64,000 nucleotides of DNA from Mycobacterium sp. E787 (GCF_001668725.1 NZ_LZKL01000037.1:62001-126000), one strand, 5' to 3'; positions 28,069 to 37,886 are shown, counted from the first letter of the stretch. Translations and numbers: made by a program. Notes: generated by a model from the sequence alone, not told the origin.

Positions 28069-30227
28069 CGGACGCCTCGTCGGGCGCGCCGGTGCCGCCC
28101 ACAGCCAAGCGGGTGGACACTCGCCGCGAACACCACGGTGACGTCTTCATCGACCCCTACGAATGGCTGCGAGACAAGGCCGACCCCGAGGTCATCGGCT
28201 ACCTGGAGGCCGAAAACTCCTACGTCGACCGGATGACGGCCCACCTGGAGCCGTTGCGGCAGCAGATCTTCGACGAGATCAAGTCGCGCACGAAGGAGAC
28301 CGACCTGTCGGTGCCGACCCGGCAGGGCGACTGGTGGTACTACGCCCGCACCTTCGAAGGCAAGCAGTACCGGGTTCAATGTCGTTGCCCGGTCGCCGAT
28401 CCCGACGACTGGAACCCGCCGGTCCTCGACGAGAACACCGAAGTCCCCGGCGAACAGGTCCTGCTCGACTCGAACGCCGAAGCAGAGGGTCACGAGTTCT
28501 TCGCGCTCGGTGCGGCGATGGTCAGCCTGGACGGGAACCTGCTGGCATACTCGGTCGACACCGTCGGCGATGAACGCTACACGTTGCGGTTCAAGGACTT
28601 ACGCACCGGCGAGCCGTACTCCGACGAGATCGCGGACATCGCGGCGGGGGCCACCTGGGCGGCCGACAACCGCACCGTCTATTACCTGACGCTGGACGCC
28701 GCGCACCGTCCCGACAAGGTCTGGCGGTACCGGCTCGGCTCCGAACAGCCCTCGGAGCTGGTGTATCACGAAGCGGACGAACGATTTTGGCTGGGAGTTG
28801 GGCTCTCCCGAAGCGAGAAGTACGTGTTCATCGCGTCGGGGTCGTCGATCACCTCCGAAATGCGTTACGCGGACGCCGCCGACCCGAACGCAACGTTCAC
28901 CGTGGTGTTGCCGAGGCGCGAGGGCATCGAATATTCGGCCGAGCACGCCGTGGTCGGCGGCGAAGACCGATTCCTGATCCTGCACAACGACGGGTCGGTG
29001 AACTTCACGCTCACCGAGGCCCCGGTCAGCGATCCGGCGCGGCAGCGCACCCTGATCCCCCATCGCGACGACGTCCGGCTCGACGCCGTCGACGCCTTCG
29101 CCGCCCACCTGGCGGTGAGCTACCGGCGTGCGGCGCTGCCGCGAGTCCAACTGTGGCCCATAGAATCCGGCGGTGACTACGGCGAACCCGAAGAGATCAC
29201 GTTCGACTCCGAGCTGATGTCGTGCGGATTGGGCGGCAATCCGACCTGGGATTCGCCCAAGCTGCGAATCAGGGCGGGTTCTCTGGTCACTCCCGCGCAG
29301 ATCTACGACATCGACCTCGCCACGGGTGAGCGGACCTTGCTGCGCGAGCAACCCGTCCTCGGCGGCTACCGGGCCGACGACTACGTCGAACGGCGCGACT
29401 GGGCGCCGGCGGACGACGGCACCAAGATACCGGTGTCGATCGTGTATCGCGCCGGCGTCGAGTTGCCAGCGCCGACACTGCTTTACGGCTACGGCGCCTA
29501 CGAGCTGTGCACCGACCCGAGTTTTTCGATCGCCAGGCTTTCGCTGCTGGACCGCGGCATGGTGTTCGTGATCGCCCACGTCCGCGGCGGCGGTGAGATG
29601 GGCCGGCTGTGGTACGAGCACGGCAAGCTGCTGGAAAAGAAGAACACGTTCACGGACTTCGTGGCGGTGGCAAGGCATTTGGTGAAAGCCGGCCTGACCC
29701 GGCCGCAGCAGCTGGTGGCGCTGGGCGGCAGCGCCGGCGGCCTGCTGGTCGGCGCGGTGGCCAACTTGGCGCCCGAGCTCTTCGCCGGCATCCTCGCGCA
29801 GGTCCCTTTCGTCGACCCGCTGACCACGATCCTCGACCCCTCGTTGCCGCTGACCGTGACCGAATGGGACGAATGGGGAAACCCGTTGAGCGACAGCGAC
29901 GTCTACTCATACATGAAGTCGTATTCGCCGTACGAGAACGTCGAGGCCAAGAGGTACCCGGCCATCCTGGCGATGACATCGCTGAACGACACGCGGGTCT
30001 ACTACGTCGAGCCGGCCAAGTGGGTTGCGGCCCTGCGCCACGCCAACGCCGACGGCAATCCGATCTTGTTGAAGACGCAGATGAACGCGGGGCACGGCGG
30101 CGTGAGTGGCCGCTACAAGGCCTGGCAGGAAACCGCGTTCCAGTACGCGTGGCTGTTAGCCGCTGCCGACCGCGACCGCTACGGCGGCGGCCAGGAAGAC
30201 GGCCTGAATGGCCGTGCGCAGCGGTAG
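28065..30227 (+). CDS. ptrB: Oligopeptidase B (protease II) PtrB, intact
   Basis: A 720-residue prolyl-oligopeptidase-family serine protease: an N-terminal propeller ([21 protein letters not shown] onward) and a C-terminal alpha/beta hydrolase domain with nucleophile in [11 protein letters not shown], acid near [10 protein letters not shown] and histidine in NAGHGG. It cleaves short peptides after basic residues. Start GTG 28065. In M. tuberculosis H37Rv the homologue is annotated as two adjacent pieces (Rv0781/Rv0782); here the frame is unbroken. Confidence 0.93.
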   Translation: MTDASSGAPVPPTAKRVDTRREHHGDVFIDPYEWLRDKADPEVIGYLEAENSYVDRMTAHLEPLRQQIFDEIKSRTKETDLSVPTRQGDWWYYARTFEGKQYRVQCRCPVADPDDWNPPVLDENTEVPGEQVLLDSNAEAEGHEFFALGAAMVSLDGNLLAYSVDTVGDERYTLRFKDLRTGEPYSDEIADIAAGATWAADNRTVYYLTLDAAHRPDKVWRYRLGSEQPSELVYHEADERFWLGVGLSRSEKYVFIASGSSITSEMRYADAADPNATFTVVLPRREGIEYSAEHAVVGGEDRFLILHNDGSVNFTLTEAPVSDPARQRTLIPHRDDVRLDAVDAFAAHLAVSYRRAALPRVQLWPIESGGDYGEPEEITFDSELMSCGLGGNPTWDSPKLRIRAGSLVTPAQIYDIDLATGERTLLREQPVLGGYRADDYVERRDWAPADDGTKIPVSIVYRAGVELPAPTLLYGYGAYELCTDPSFSIARLSLLDRGMVFVIAHVRGGGEMGRLWYEHGKLLEKKNTFTDFVAVARHLVKAGLTRPQQLVALGGSAGGLLVGAVANLAPELFAGILAQVPFVDPLTTILDPSLPLTVTEWDEWGNPLSDSDVYSYMKSYSPYENVEAKRYPAILAMTSLNDTRVYYVEPAKWVAALRHANADGNPILLKTQMNAGHGGVSGRYKAWQETAFQYAWLLAAADRDRYGGGQEDGLNGRAQR

Positions 30228-30611
30228 CCGCGTCGTCATCGACTTGGGCGGATCGGGCATCCGGGACGCGTGGACGTTGGCCGGAAACATGGCCAGCATC
30301 AGCACCAGTAGGCAGATCGCCGCCGCCGCCCTGGTCTCGGGAACCAACAGGCCGACGGCGCCCAACAGCTCGAGCAGCCCGGTGATCGTGACCAGGTAGC
30401 CGGGCCCGGGCAGCCGGGCCGGCACGATCGCGATGAGGTCGCGGCGCATTGCCGGCGCGAAGTGCGCGCAGCCGGTCAGCACGAACATCGCCGCCAGCCC
30501 GACGGCGATCGCCGCGGTCCAGTTGTTGACATAGGCCTGCCCAAACCAGCCGAGCCAGCCGATGCTGCGGGCGGCGAGGGTGCTCAGGAGCAGCGTGATC
30601 AGCGGGGCCAT
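30156..30611 (-). CDS. DoxX-like small membrane protein
   Basis: A 151-residue protein with four hydrophobic helices: residues about 4-20, WTAAIAVGLAAMFVLTGCAHF, YLVTITGLLELLGAVGLLVP and AAAICLLVLMLAMFPANVHA, a DoxX-family pattern. Function in redox/membrane maintenance is only inferred from the family. Its last 72 bp overlap the ptrB 3' end on the opposite strand. Divergent from the TetR gene at 30703. Confidence 0.75.
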   Translation of the reverse strand: MAPLITLLLSTLAARSIGWLGWFGQAYVNNWTAAIAVGLAAMFVLTGCAHFAPAMRRDLIAIVPARLPGPGYLVTITGLLELLGAVGLLVPETRAAAAICLLVLMLAMFPANVHASRMPDPPKSMTTRLPLRTAIQAVFLAAAVAVAVGSG

Positions 30612-30623
30612 CCGACATCCAAT

Positions 30624-30638
30624 CTAGACAGTGACAAG
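30624..30638. promoter_or_regulatory. Divergent operator half 1 (DoxX/TetR)
   Basis: CTAGACAGTGACAAG. Its reverse complement matches the copy at 30667-30681 in 13 of 15 bases. It lies 13 bases upstream of the DoxX start on the minus strand. Confidence 0.55.
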
Positions 30639-30666
30639 ATTCTACCACTCGAAGGTAAACCGGGAT

Positions 30667-30681
30667 CTAGTCACTGTCAAG
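30667..30681. promoter_or_regulatory. Divergent operator half 2 (DoxX/TetR)
   Basis: CTAGTCACTGTCAAG, the inverted partner of 30624-30638, with starts 43 bp (about four helical turns) apart. It ends 21 bases before the TetR ATG. Two sites facing the two genes suggest one repressor controlling both. Confidence 0.55.
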
Positions 30682-30702
30682 TTCGGTCGCTATGCTGGCC
30701 TG

Positions 30703-31266
30703 ATGAACCGCCCCAGCTACCATCACGGCGACCTGCGCGCGGCCATCCTCGCCGAGGCCGCCCGCCTGGTGGCCGAGCGGGGCGCCGACGGGGTCTCGTT
30801 GCGCGAGTTGGCCCGCAGCGCGGGCGTGTCGCACGCCGCGCCGGCGCATCACTTCACCGATCGGCGCGGCGTGTTCACCGCGCTGGCGGCCCAGGGCTTC
30901 CAGTTGCTGACCGAGGCCCTGACCGACGCTCGCGGCCGCTTCACCGATGCGGCCCTGGCTTACGTGCGGTTCGCCCTCGAACACCCCGGCCACTATCGGG
31001 TGATGTTCGACAAATCGCTCCTCGACTCCGCCGACCCCCAACTCGCCGCCGCCGAGTCCGCCGCCGGTGCCGAGCTTTCCCGCGGCGTCGCGTCCTTGCG
31101 GGACCCGCACGCGCGGGCCGACCCTGCGGCCGCGCAACTGGCGGCATGGTCGATGGTGCACGGGTTTTCGACGCTGTGGCTCAATGACGCGGTCAACACC
31201 CATCTCAAGCGGTCCGATCCGATGGAGACCGTCGCGCGGATCGCGACCATGCTGTTCGACGGGTGA
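30703..31266 (+). CDS. TetR-family regulator
   Basis: A 187-residue TetR protein from ATG 30703: HHGDLRAAILAEAARLVAERGADGVSLRELARSAGVSHAAPAHHFTDRRGV is the HTH region (TetR_C WHG-like C-terminal domain follows). The frame continues upstream to 30631 but that portion would overlap the operators. Convergent with emrB, 6 bp between stops. Likely target is the divergent DoxX-like gene. Confidence 0.88.
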   Translation: MNRPSYHHGDLRAAILAEAARLVAERGADGVSLRELARSAGVSHAAPAHHFTDRRGVFTALAAQGFQLLTEALTDARGRFTDAALAYVRFALEHPGHYRVMFDKSLLDSADPQLAAAESAAGAELSRGVASLRDPHARADPAAAQLAAWSMVHGFSTLWLNDAVNTHLKRSDPMETVARIATMLFDG

Positions 31267-31272
31267 GCGGCG

Positions 31273-32889
31273 CTAGTCGTCTGCGGCCGTTTGAATGGCC
31301 GGCTGCTTCGGCAGGAACGCCGCCGGGATGATGGTCAAGCACACCAACACCACCGCGATCACGAATACGGTTGTGTACGCGTGCGAAAGGTCGTGCAGCA
31401 GGCCCCCGGAGAAGCCGGGAGCCAGCGCCTGCCGGGGGATGGCGGCCGGGTCGACCGGCACACCGGTGGCGGCCGCTTTTTGTTGCAGCGTCGCGAGTTT
31501 GCGCGCCGCGGTTATGGCGTCGCTGTGGTTGAACTGGTTTGTCAGGACCATCGACATCAACGCGGTCCCCATCGAACCGCCCACCTGATGGCTGACGCTC
31601 ATCAGCGTTGTACCGCGGGCGATCTGATGCGGCGCGAGGGCCTGCACCGACGCCACGGAAAGCGGCATCATGGTGCAGCCCATGCCCAGGCCCATGATCG
31701 CCAACCCGACCAGCAGCGTGGGTAGGTACGGGGTCTGCTTTCCGACCCCGACGGCGAAGGTGCCGAGGCCGGCGATGATCAGGGCGATGCCGACCAGCAC
31801 GATCTTGCCCGGTCCCTGCCTGTCCACCAGCGGCCCCGTCAGCCGCATGGTCAGCATGGCGCCCAGCCCCTGCGGGATCATGTGCACGCCGGCCTGCATG
31901 GGGGACTGGTGCAGCACCTGCTGGAAGTAGCTGGGCAGCAGCAGGCCGGCGCCGAAAAAGGCGGTGGCGAACAGCAGCATCGTCACGTTCGCCTGGGTGA
32001 TCACCTTGTTCTGGAACAGCCGCAGGTCGATGAGTGGGTGATCGGCACGGCGTCGCGCGTGCACGACGAACGCGGCGATGAGCGCCAGGCCGATGGCCGC
32101 AGGGATCAAGACCCGACGGTCGGCCACGGTCCCGCAGCGCGGGACGGACGACACCGCGAAGAGGAACGTCGCCAGCCCTGGCGACAGCAGCAGTCCACCG
32201 ACGACGTCGAAAGTTTCCGAGCGCGCCGGGTGATCACCGGGGAACACGAGCGCCGCCAGAATCAGCGTCAACAGCCCGATCGGCAGGTTGATCAGGAAGA
32301 TCCAGCGCCAGCTCGAGGTGTCGATGAGCCAGCCGCCCAGGATGGGGCCGCCGATGGGGGCGAGCAGCATGGGAATGCTCAGGATCGACATCAGGCGGCC
32401 GAGGCGCGCGGGCCCCGCTTCGCGGGTCATGATCATGAATCCCAGCGGCATGAGCATGCCGCCGCCGATGCCCTGTACCACCCGAAACACGATGAGCTGC
32501 AGTATTGTTGACGCTATTGCGCACAGCAGCGATCCCAGCGCGAATGCCACCACCGATCCCATGAACAGCCGCTTGGTGCCGAACCGGTCCGCCGCCCACC
32601 CGGTCAACGGGATCACCGTCGCCAAGGCCAGGGTGTAGCCGGTCATCGTCCAGGCGACGACGGCCTGGGACGAGCCGAATTGGTCGATGAAGGTGCGTTG
32701 CGCGACGGCGACGACGGTGACATCGAGGATCGCCATCACCGTTGCCAGGAGGCAAACTCCCGAGACCCGTAACAGCCTGGCGTCCAGCTTGTCGGGATAG
32801 ACGTGGGCGCCCGGCGGCTGTGCAGGAGCGGTGGGCGGCGCGGTGTCGGCCGCTGCTGAACGGGCCTTGTCCATGGCGTTGCTTAGCAT
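31273..32889 (-). CDS. emrB: DHA2-family multidrug efflux transporter EmrB
   Basis: A 538-residue major-facilitator protein with about 14 membrane helices. Motif A is visible as GWAADRFGTKRLF; motif C-like GxxxGPxxGG as APIGGPILGGWLID. EmrB/QacA-type pumps exchange protons for hydrophobic drugs. GTG/ATG starts: ATG 32889 gives MLSNAMDKARS; ATG 32874 is an alternative. Its order relative to Rv0784-like matches M. tuberculosis. Confidence 0.9.
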   Translation of the reverse strand: MLSNAMDKARSAAADTAPPTAPAQPPGAHVYPDKLDARLLRVSGVCLLATVMAILDVTVVAVAQRTFIDQFGSSQAVVAWTMTGYTLALATVIPLTGWAADRFGTKRLFMGSVVAFALGSLLCAIASTILQLIVFRVVQGIGGGMLMPLGFMIMTREAGPARLGRLMSILSIPMLLAPIGGPILGGWLIDTSSWRWIFLINLPIGLLTLILAALVFPGDHPARSETFDVVGGLLLSPGLATFLFAVSSVPRCGTVADRRVLIPAAIGLALIAAFVVHARRRADHPLIDLRLFQNKVITQANVTMLLFATAFFGAGLLLPSYFQQVLHQSPMQAGVHMIPQGLGAMLTMRLTGPLVDRQGPGKIVLVGIALIIAGLGTFAVGVGKQTPYLPTLLVGLAIMGLGMGCTMMPLSVASVQALAPHQIARGTTLMSVSHQVGGSMGTALMSMVLTNQFNHSDAITAARKLATLQQKAAATGVPVDPAAIPRQALAPGFSGGLLHDLSHAYTTVFVIAVVLVCLTIIPAAFLPKQPAIQTAADD

Positions 32890-33085
32890 ATCGAATCGAT
32901 CGTCCCCGTCCGCGCCGGGACGCGTTTGCTGACCGGGGCGGCCGCGGGCGGTCCGGCGCGGGTTCCCGCGCGCCCGCCTACCCCGTTTTCCCAGCCTGCG
33001 GGCGGGTCCTTCGCCCGGGGCGATATACGCCTGCTGTCCGCGTGTCCTTCACCGTCCCGACACCTGGAATCGTCAAACTGCGAGT

Positions 33086-33790
33086 GTGTCTGGAAAATTG
33101 ATCGTCTCGGTCTCGGGGATCGGCGAACGCACCCTGGACGACGTCGAGGCGTTCTGCGCACAAATGGACGCCCGCAAGGTTCCGGTTTCGTTGCTGGTTG
33201 CTCCGCGGCTCAAGGGTGACTACCGGCTCGACCGCGACCCGCACACCGTCGAGTGGCTCACGGCCCGTCGCGCCGGCGGGGATGCGATCGTCCTGCATGG
33301 CTACGACGACCCCGCCACCAAGAAGCGTCGCGGCGAGTTCGCGGTGCTGCGGGCCCACGAGGCCAACCTGCGGCTGATGGGCGCGGACCGGGTGCTCGAG
33401 CACCTCGGCCTGCGCACCCGGCTGTTCGCGGCGCCCGGCTGGGTTGTCTCGCCGGGTGTCGTCAAGGCGTTGCCGCAGAACGGTTTTCGACTGCTTGCCG
33501 ATCTGCATGGGATTACCGACCTGGTGCGGCACAACACCGTTCGCACCCGGGTGCTCGGGATCGGCGAGGGCTTCCTGACGGAGCCGTGGTGGTGCCGCAT
33601 GGTGGTGCTGTCCGCGGAGCGGATCGCGCGCCGGGGCGGCATCGTGCGGGTCGCGGTGGCCGCGCACCAACTGCGCAAGCCGGGCCCGCTGCAGGCCATA
33701 CTGGACGCCGTCGACCTGGCCTCGATGCACGGGTGCATGCCCACGGTGTACCAGTGGCGGTCTCACAACGCGATCCTCGACGCGGCCTGA
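33086..33790 (+). CDS. DUF2334 polysaccharide deacetylase-like protein (Rv0784-like)
   Basis: A 234-residue protein with the polysaccharide-deacetylase/DUF2334 beta-barrel pattern: KLIVSVSGIGERTLDDVEAF at the start, GDAIVLHGYDD, LRAHEANLRLMGADRVLEHLGL and FAAPGWVVSPGVVKAL. Metal-binding residues are only partly visible (HGYDD). Substrate unknown. Start GTG 33086. Confidence 0.78.
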   Translation: MSGKLIVSVSGIGERTLDDVEAFCAQMDARKVPVSLLVAPRLKGDYRLDRDPHTVEWLTARRAGGDAIVLHGYDDPATKKRRGEFAVLRAHEANLRLMGADRVLEHLGLRTRLFAAPGWVVSPGVVKALPQNGFRLLADLHGITDLVRHNTVRTRVLGIGEGFLTEPWWCRMVVLSAERIARRGGIVRVAVAAHQLRKPGPLQAILDAVDLASMHGCMPTVYQWRSHNAILDAA

Positions 33791-33824
33791 CCCGAGCGCC
33801 TGATCGGCCCGCCGGCCGGGGCAT

Positions 33825-33830
33825 TACCCT
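33825..33830 (+). promoter_or_regulatory. -10 element of the FAD dehydrogenase gene (leaderless)
   Basis: TACCCT fits TANNNT and ends 8 bases before ATG 33839. Confidence 0.4.
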
Positions 33831-33838
33831 GGTCGGAC

Positions 33839-35515
33839 ATGAGCGATTCTTCGGCCGCGGGGTTCGCCGCTGACGCGATCATCGTCGGCGCCGGGCTGTC
33901 GGGCCTGGTGGCCGCGTGCGAATTGGTGGAGCGCGGTCTGCGGGTGCTGATCGTCGATCAGGAGAACAGTGCCAACCTCGGCGGTCAGGCCTTCTGGTCG
34001 TTCGGCGGCCTGTTCTTCGTCGACAGCCCGGAGCAGCGCCGCCTGGGCATCCGCGACAGCCACGAACTCGCCCTGCAGGATTGGCTGGGCACGGCGGCGT
34101 TCGACCGGCCCGAGGACTACTGGCCGCGCCAATGGGCGCACGCCTACGTCGATTTCGCGGCCGGGGAGAAACGCAGCTGGCTGCGTGCGCGGGGCCACAA
34201 GATCTTTCCGCTGGTGGGTTGGGCCGAGCGCGGCGGTTACGGCGCACAGGGCCACGGCAACTCGGTGCCGCGCTTCCACATCACGTGGGGCACCGGGCCG
34301 GCGCTGGTGGAGATCTTCGCGCGCAGGCTGCGGGACCGCTCGACGGTGCGCTTCGCCCACCGCCACCGGGTCGACGAGTTGATCCTAGAGGGCAGCGCGG
34401 GCGGCGCGGCGACCGGCGTCCGGGGCACCGTCCTCCAGCCGTCGGCCACCGCACGTGGCGTGGCCTCGTCACGGAACGCATTGGGCCAGTTTGAGTTTCG
34501 CGCCTCGGCGGTGCTCGTGACCAGCGGTGGCATCGGCGGGAACCACGAGCTGGTGCGAAAGAATTGGCCCACGCGGATGGGGCGGGTCCCCGACCAATTG
34601 CTCAGCGGGGTGCCCGCGCACGTCGACGGCAGGATGATCGCCATCGCCCAGCAGGCCGGCGCGCGGGTGATCAACCCCGACCGGATGTGGCACTACACCG
34701 AGGGCATCACCAACTACGACCCGATCTGGCCGATGCACGGCATCCGCATCATCCCGGGCCCGTCATCGCTGTGGCTGGACGCGACCGGCAAACGGTTGCC
34801 GGTCCCGTTGTATCCGGGCTTCGACACCCTCGGCACCTTGGAGTACATCACCAAGTCCGGTCACGACTACACGTGGTTTGTGTTGAACGCCAAGATCATC
34901 GAGAAGGAGTTCGCGCTCTCGGGCCAGGAGCAGAACCCCGATCTGACCGGGCAGAGCGTGCGCGAGCTGCTGCGCAACCGGGCCAGCTCCGGAGCGCCCG
35001 GACCGGTGCAGGCCTTCGTCGACCGGGGTATCGACTTCGTCAGCGCCGACTCGTTGCGCGAGCTGGTGACCGCGATGAACAAGCTGCCCGATGTGGAGCC
35101 GCTGGACTACGCCACCGTCGAGGCCGAGGTCACCGCCCGCGATCGCGAGGTGGCCAACAGGTTCACCAAGGACGGACAGATCACCGCGATCCGCGCCGCG
35201 CGCGGCTACCTCGGGGACCGGCTGGGCCGGGTGGTCGCGCCGCACCGGTTGACCGATCCGAAGGCCGGGCCGATGATCGCGGTCAAGCTGCACATCCTGA
35301 CGCGAAAGACGTTGGGCGGCATCGAGACCGACTTGGCCGGCCGGGCCCTCAAGGCCGACGGCACCCCGCTTACGGGGTTGTATGCCGCCGGCGAGGCGGC
35401 GGGGTTCGGCGGCGGCGGCGTGCACGGCTACCGGGCGCTGGAGGGCACGTTCCTGGGCGGTTGCATCTTCTCCGGCCGCGCCGCGGGCCGCGGCGCCGCC
35501 GACGACATTTCCTAA
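33839..35515 (+). CDS. FAD-binding dehydrogenase (Rv0785-like, fumarate reductase/KstD type)
   Basis: A 558-residue flavoprotein. The N-terminal Rossmann is ADAIIVGAGLSGLVAACELVERGLRVLIVDQE; a C-terminal FAD motif is TGLYAAGEAAGFGGGGVHGYRALEGTFLGGCIFSGRAAG. This places it in the FAD_binding_2 family with succinate dehydrogenase/fumarate reductase flavoproteins and 3-ketosteroid dehydrogenases. Substrate unknown. It ends 8 bp before a very strong terminator. Confidence 0.88.
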   Translation: MSDSSAAGFAADAIIVGAGLSGLVAACELVERGLRVLIVDQENSANLGGQAFWSFGGLFFVDSPEQRRLGIRDSHELALQDWLGTAAFDRPEDYWPRQWAHAYVDFAAGEKRSWLRARGHKIFPLVGWAERGGYGAQGHGNSVPRFHITWGTGPALVEIFARRLRDRSTVRFAHRHRVDELILEGSAGGAATGVRGTVLQPSATARGVASSRNALGQFEFRASAVLVTSGGIGGNHELVRKNWPTRMGRVPDQLLSGVPAHVDGRMIAIAQQAGARVINPDRMWHYTEGITNYDPIWPMHGIRIIPGPSSLWLDATGKRLPVPLYPGFDTLGTLEYITKSGHDYTWFVLNAKIIEKEFALSGQEQNPDLTGQSVRELLRNRASSGAPGPVQAFVDRGIDFVSADSLRELVTAMNKLPDVEPLDYATVEAEVTARDREVANRFTKDGQITAIRAARGYLGDRLGRVVAPHRLTDPKAGPMIAVKLHILTRKTLGGIETDLAGRALKADGTPLTGLYAAGEAAGFGGGGVHGYRALEGTFLGGCIFSGRAAGRGAADDIS

Positions 35516-35522
35516 CGCCGAC

Positions 35523-35572
35523 CAGACGCAAAAGCCCCCGAACGCTCGGCGTGTCGGGGGCTTTTGCGTCTG
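35523..35572. terminator. Bidirectional intrinsic terminator
   Basis: A perfect 19-base stem (35523-35541 pairs with 35554-35572) around a 12-base loop. The stem has a GC-rich core flanked by AAAA/TTTT, so each strand yields a hairpin ending in a short U run. It separates two convergent genes (35515 and 35580) and can stop transcription both ways. Confidence 0.9.
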
Positions 35573-35579
35573 CTCGCGT

Positions 35580-36218
35580 CTAGAAGGTGACCGCGCTTTC
35601 CTCGGGTAAGACCTGGAAATCGGTGCTGGTCATCTCGCTGAGCCGGCCGTAGTAGATGCCCCGGGCGTCCGGCGCGATGATCCCCTGGTGGATGGGCACC
35701 GCCCGGGCCGGCGCCACCGCACGAAGGTAGTCGACGGCCTCGGCGATCTTCATCCACGGGGCCGCCGCCGGGGTCGCCAGGACGTCCACCGGCTCGCCTG
35801 GAACGAACAGCGCGTCGCCGGGATGCATCAGCCTCGCCGCATGCCCCCCATCGCCGATCAGAAACGAAATGTTTTCTATCACAGGGATTTCCGGATGGAT
35901 CACGGCGTGCCGGCCGCCGACGGCCCGCACGGTCAGCTCGCCGATCTCAAGCTCGTCGCCGACGTGTACCGCCCGCCAGGGCTCGCCGAGCTGCGCGGTG
36001 GTCTGCGGGTCGGCGTAGAGCGCCGCGCCGGGGTTGCCCTCGAGCAGCGACGGCAGCCGTCCGACGTCGACGTGGTCGGGGTGCTGATGAGTGATGAGGA
36101 TGGCGGTCAGGCCGCTGATTCCCTCGAAACCGTGCGCGAAGGTACCGGGATCAAAAAGCACACGCGTGTTGTCGAACTCGGCAAGGAGGCAGGAATGGCC
36201 GAAATGCGTCAGTTGCAT
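35580..36218 (-). CDS. Metallo-beta-lactamase-fold hydrolase (Rv0786c-like)
   Basis: A 212-residue UPF0173-type protein: MQLTHFGHSCLLAEFDNTRVLFDPG, metal motif THQHPDHVD, later His in GGRHAVIHPE and aspartate in MHPGDALF. It should bind two zinc ions and hydrolyse an unknown ester, lactone or phosphodiester. ATG 36218 is chosen; the frame runs open to 36419 but that part is antisense to the exported protein. Confidence 0.85.
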   Translation of the reverse strand: MQLTHFGHSCLLAEFDNTRVLFDPGTFAHGFEGISGLTAILITHQHPDHVDVGRLPSLLEGNPGAALYADPQTTAQLGEPWRAVHVGDELEIGELTVRAVGGRHAVIHPEIPVIENISFLIGDGGHAARLMHPGDALFVPGEPVDVLATPAAAPWMKIAEAVDYLRAVAPARAVPIHQGIIAPDARGIYYGRLSEMTSTDFQVLPEESAVTF

Positions 36219-36246
36219 GACTACGATTGTGCCCCGACGGAGGGTG

Positions 36247-36927
36247 ATGCCGATGCGGGTGATCCTGGCGATGATGCTGGTCGTCGGCGGCTTCACGGTC
36301 GCGTTGATCGTCGTGGTACCCGCGCACGCTGACCCGGAGACCTGCCCGACCACGTGCGACCAGATCCCGAACAGCGCATGGATACCGCAGCACGCGGTGC
36401 CGCTGGACGCGGTGTACAACTGGCCGGCGCTGGCCGGAGCGGCCGTCCCGCAGACCGGGGCGGGTGCGGCGCGGTTCCGGTTCGAGGAGCTGTGCGACTC
36501 TCCCGCGCTGCCGCAGGACGCCCGCGGCTCCGCGGTCTCGGCCCGCGTGACGGTGGCGCATCCGGACCGTCAATGGCAGCTGCGGGCCGAGGTCCTGCAC
36601 TGGCGGGGTGACACGGCCCGCGGCGGCCAGCTGGCGGCTTCGGTGTTCGGCAGCGCGGTCGGGGCGCTTCGCGCCTGCCAGCAGCGCACACCGGCGGAGT
36701 CGCCTTCGATCACCAGCGACGAACCGAACCGGATGGCCGCCGTGGTCAGCGGTCCGGTGGTCATGCATACCTACCTGGTCGCCCACGTGGCAAGCAGCAC
36801 CGTCAGCGAGCTCACGCTGTGGTCGTCGGGGCCACCCCAGGTGCCCTGGCCGTCGATGACGGACGACCCGGTGCTGAACGCACTGACCGCGCCCCTGTGC
36901 GAGGCCTACATCGCCTCGTGCCCGTGA
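36247..36927 (+). CDS. Exported protein of unknown function
   Basis: A 226-residue protein with a signal peptide MPMRVILAMMLVVGGFTVALIVVV and a likely cleavage after PAHA. The mature part carries several cysteines (ETCPTTCDQ near the start; ELCDS; LRACQQ; PLCEAYIASCP at the end) that could pair as disulfides. ATG 36247 follows CGGAGGG. Divergent from the MBL gene and just upstream of purS. Confidence 0.78.
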   Translation: MPMRVILAMMLVVGGFTVALIVVVPAHADPETCPTTCDQIPNSAWIPQHAVPLDAVYNWPALAGAAVPQTGAGAARFRFEELCDSPALPQDARGSAVSARVTVAHPDRQWQLRAEVLHWRGDTARGGQLAASVFGSAVGALRACQQRTPAESPSITSDEPNRMAAVVSGPVVMHTYLVAHVASSTVSELTLWSSGPPQVPWPSMTDDPVLNALTAPLCEAYIASCP

Positions 36928-36936
36928 CCCGGCCGG

Positions 36937-36942
36937 TACAGT
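36937..36942 (+). promoter_or_regulatory. -10 element of purS-purQ
   Basis: TACAGT fits TANNNT. It lies 33 bases before the purS start, leaving room for a leader with AGGAGG just upstream of GTG 36976, unlike the leaderless purD, purB, purC and purL. Confidence 0.35.
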
Positions 36943-36975
36943 TGTGCCGAAACACATCCGTCAGGAGGAGCGCCG

Positions 36976-37215
36976 GTGGCTCGGGTGGTCGTGCATGTGA
37001 TGCCCAAAGCGGAGATCCTGGACCCGCAGGGTCAGGCGATTGTCGGTGCGCTGGGCCGGCTCGGTCACCCGGGCATCTCAGATGTCAGGCAGGGCAAGCG
37101 ATTCGAGCTCGAGGTGGACGACACAATCGGTGACTCCGAGCTCGCCGAGATCGCAGAATCGCTGTTGGCCAACACGGTGATCGAAGACTGGACGATCAGC
37201 CGGGAGCCGGAATGA
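36976..37215 (+). CDS. purS: FGAM synthetase subunit PurS
   Basis: A 79-residue Pur[31 protein letters not shown]. The dimer bridges small-type PurL and PurQ in the formylglycinamidine ribonucleotide synthase complex and helps ammonia transfer. GTG 36976 behind AGGAGG. Its stop overlaps purQ (ATGA), so the two are coupled; purL is separate, about 19 kb away. Confidence 0.95.
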   Translation: MARVVVHVMPKAEILDPQGQAIVGALGRLGHPGISDVRQGKRFELEVDDTIGDSELAEIAESLLANTVIEDWTISREPE

Positions 37216-37886
37216 CGGCGCGGATCGGCATCATCACCTTCCCCGGGACGCTCGACGACGTGGACGCCGCCCGCGCGGCGCGTCGCGTCGGCGCCGAGGC
37301 CGTCGGCCTGTGGCATGCGGACGCCGACCTGAAGGGGGTCGACGCCGTGGTGGTGCCCGGCGGGTTTTCCTACGGTGACTACCTGCGGGCGGGCGCGATC
37401 GCCCGGTTCGCACCGGTGATGGCCGAGGTGGTCGACGCCGCGGGGCGCGGCATGCCGGTCCTGGGCATCTGCAACGGCTTTCAGGTGCTCTGCGAGGCCG
37501 GTCTGCTGCCGGGGGCGCTGACCCGCAATGCGGGTTTGCACTTTGTCTGCCGTGATGTGTGGCTGCAGGTGGCGTCGATCTCGACGGCATGGACCTCGCG
37601 TTTCGAGTGGGGCGCCGATCTGCTGGTGCCGCTGAAGTCCGGCGAGGGCCGCTACGTGGCGCCGTCGAAAGTGCTCGACGAGCTGGAGGGCGAGGGACGC
37701 GTGGTGTTCCGCTACCGCGACAACCCGAACGGTTCTTTGCATGACATCGCGGGCATCAGCTCGGCCAACGGTCGCGTCGTCGGGCTGATGCCGCATCCCG
37801 AGCACGCCATCGAAGCGCTGACGGGTCCCTCCGACGACGGGCTGGGCCTGTTCTACTCGGCGCTGGACGCCGTGCTGGCCGCCTGA
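37212..37886 (+). CDS. purQ: FGAM synthetase glutaminase subunit PurQ
   Basis: A 224-residue class I glutaminase: [20 protein letters not shown], nucleophile cysteine in [13 protein letters not shown], and the His/Glu of the triad in [11 protein letters not shown]. It supplies ammonia from glutamine to PurL. Overlaps purS by 4 bp. Confidence 0.97.
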   Translation: MTARIGIITFPGTLDDVDAARAARRVGAEAVGLWHADADLKGVDAVVVPGGFSYGDYLRAGAIARFAPVMAEVVDAAGRGMPVLGICNGFQVLCEAGLLPGALTRNAGLHFVCRDVWLQVASISTAWTSRFEWGADLLVPLKSGEGRYVAPSKVLDELEGEGRVVFRYRDNPNGSLHDIAGISSANGRVVGLMPHPEHAIEALTGPSDDGLGLFYSALDAVLAA

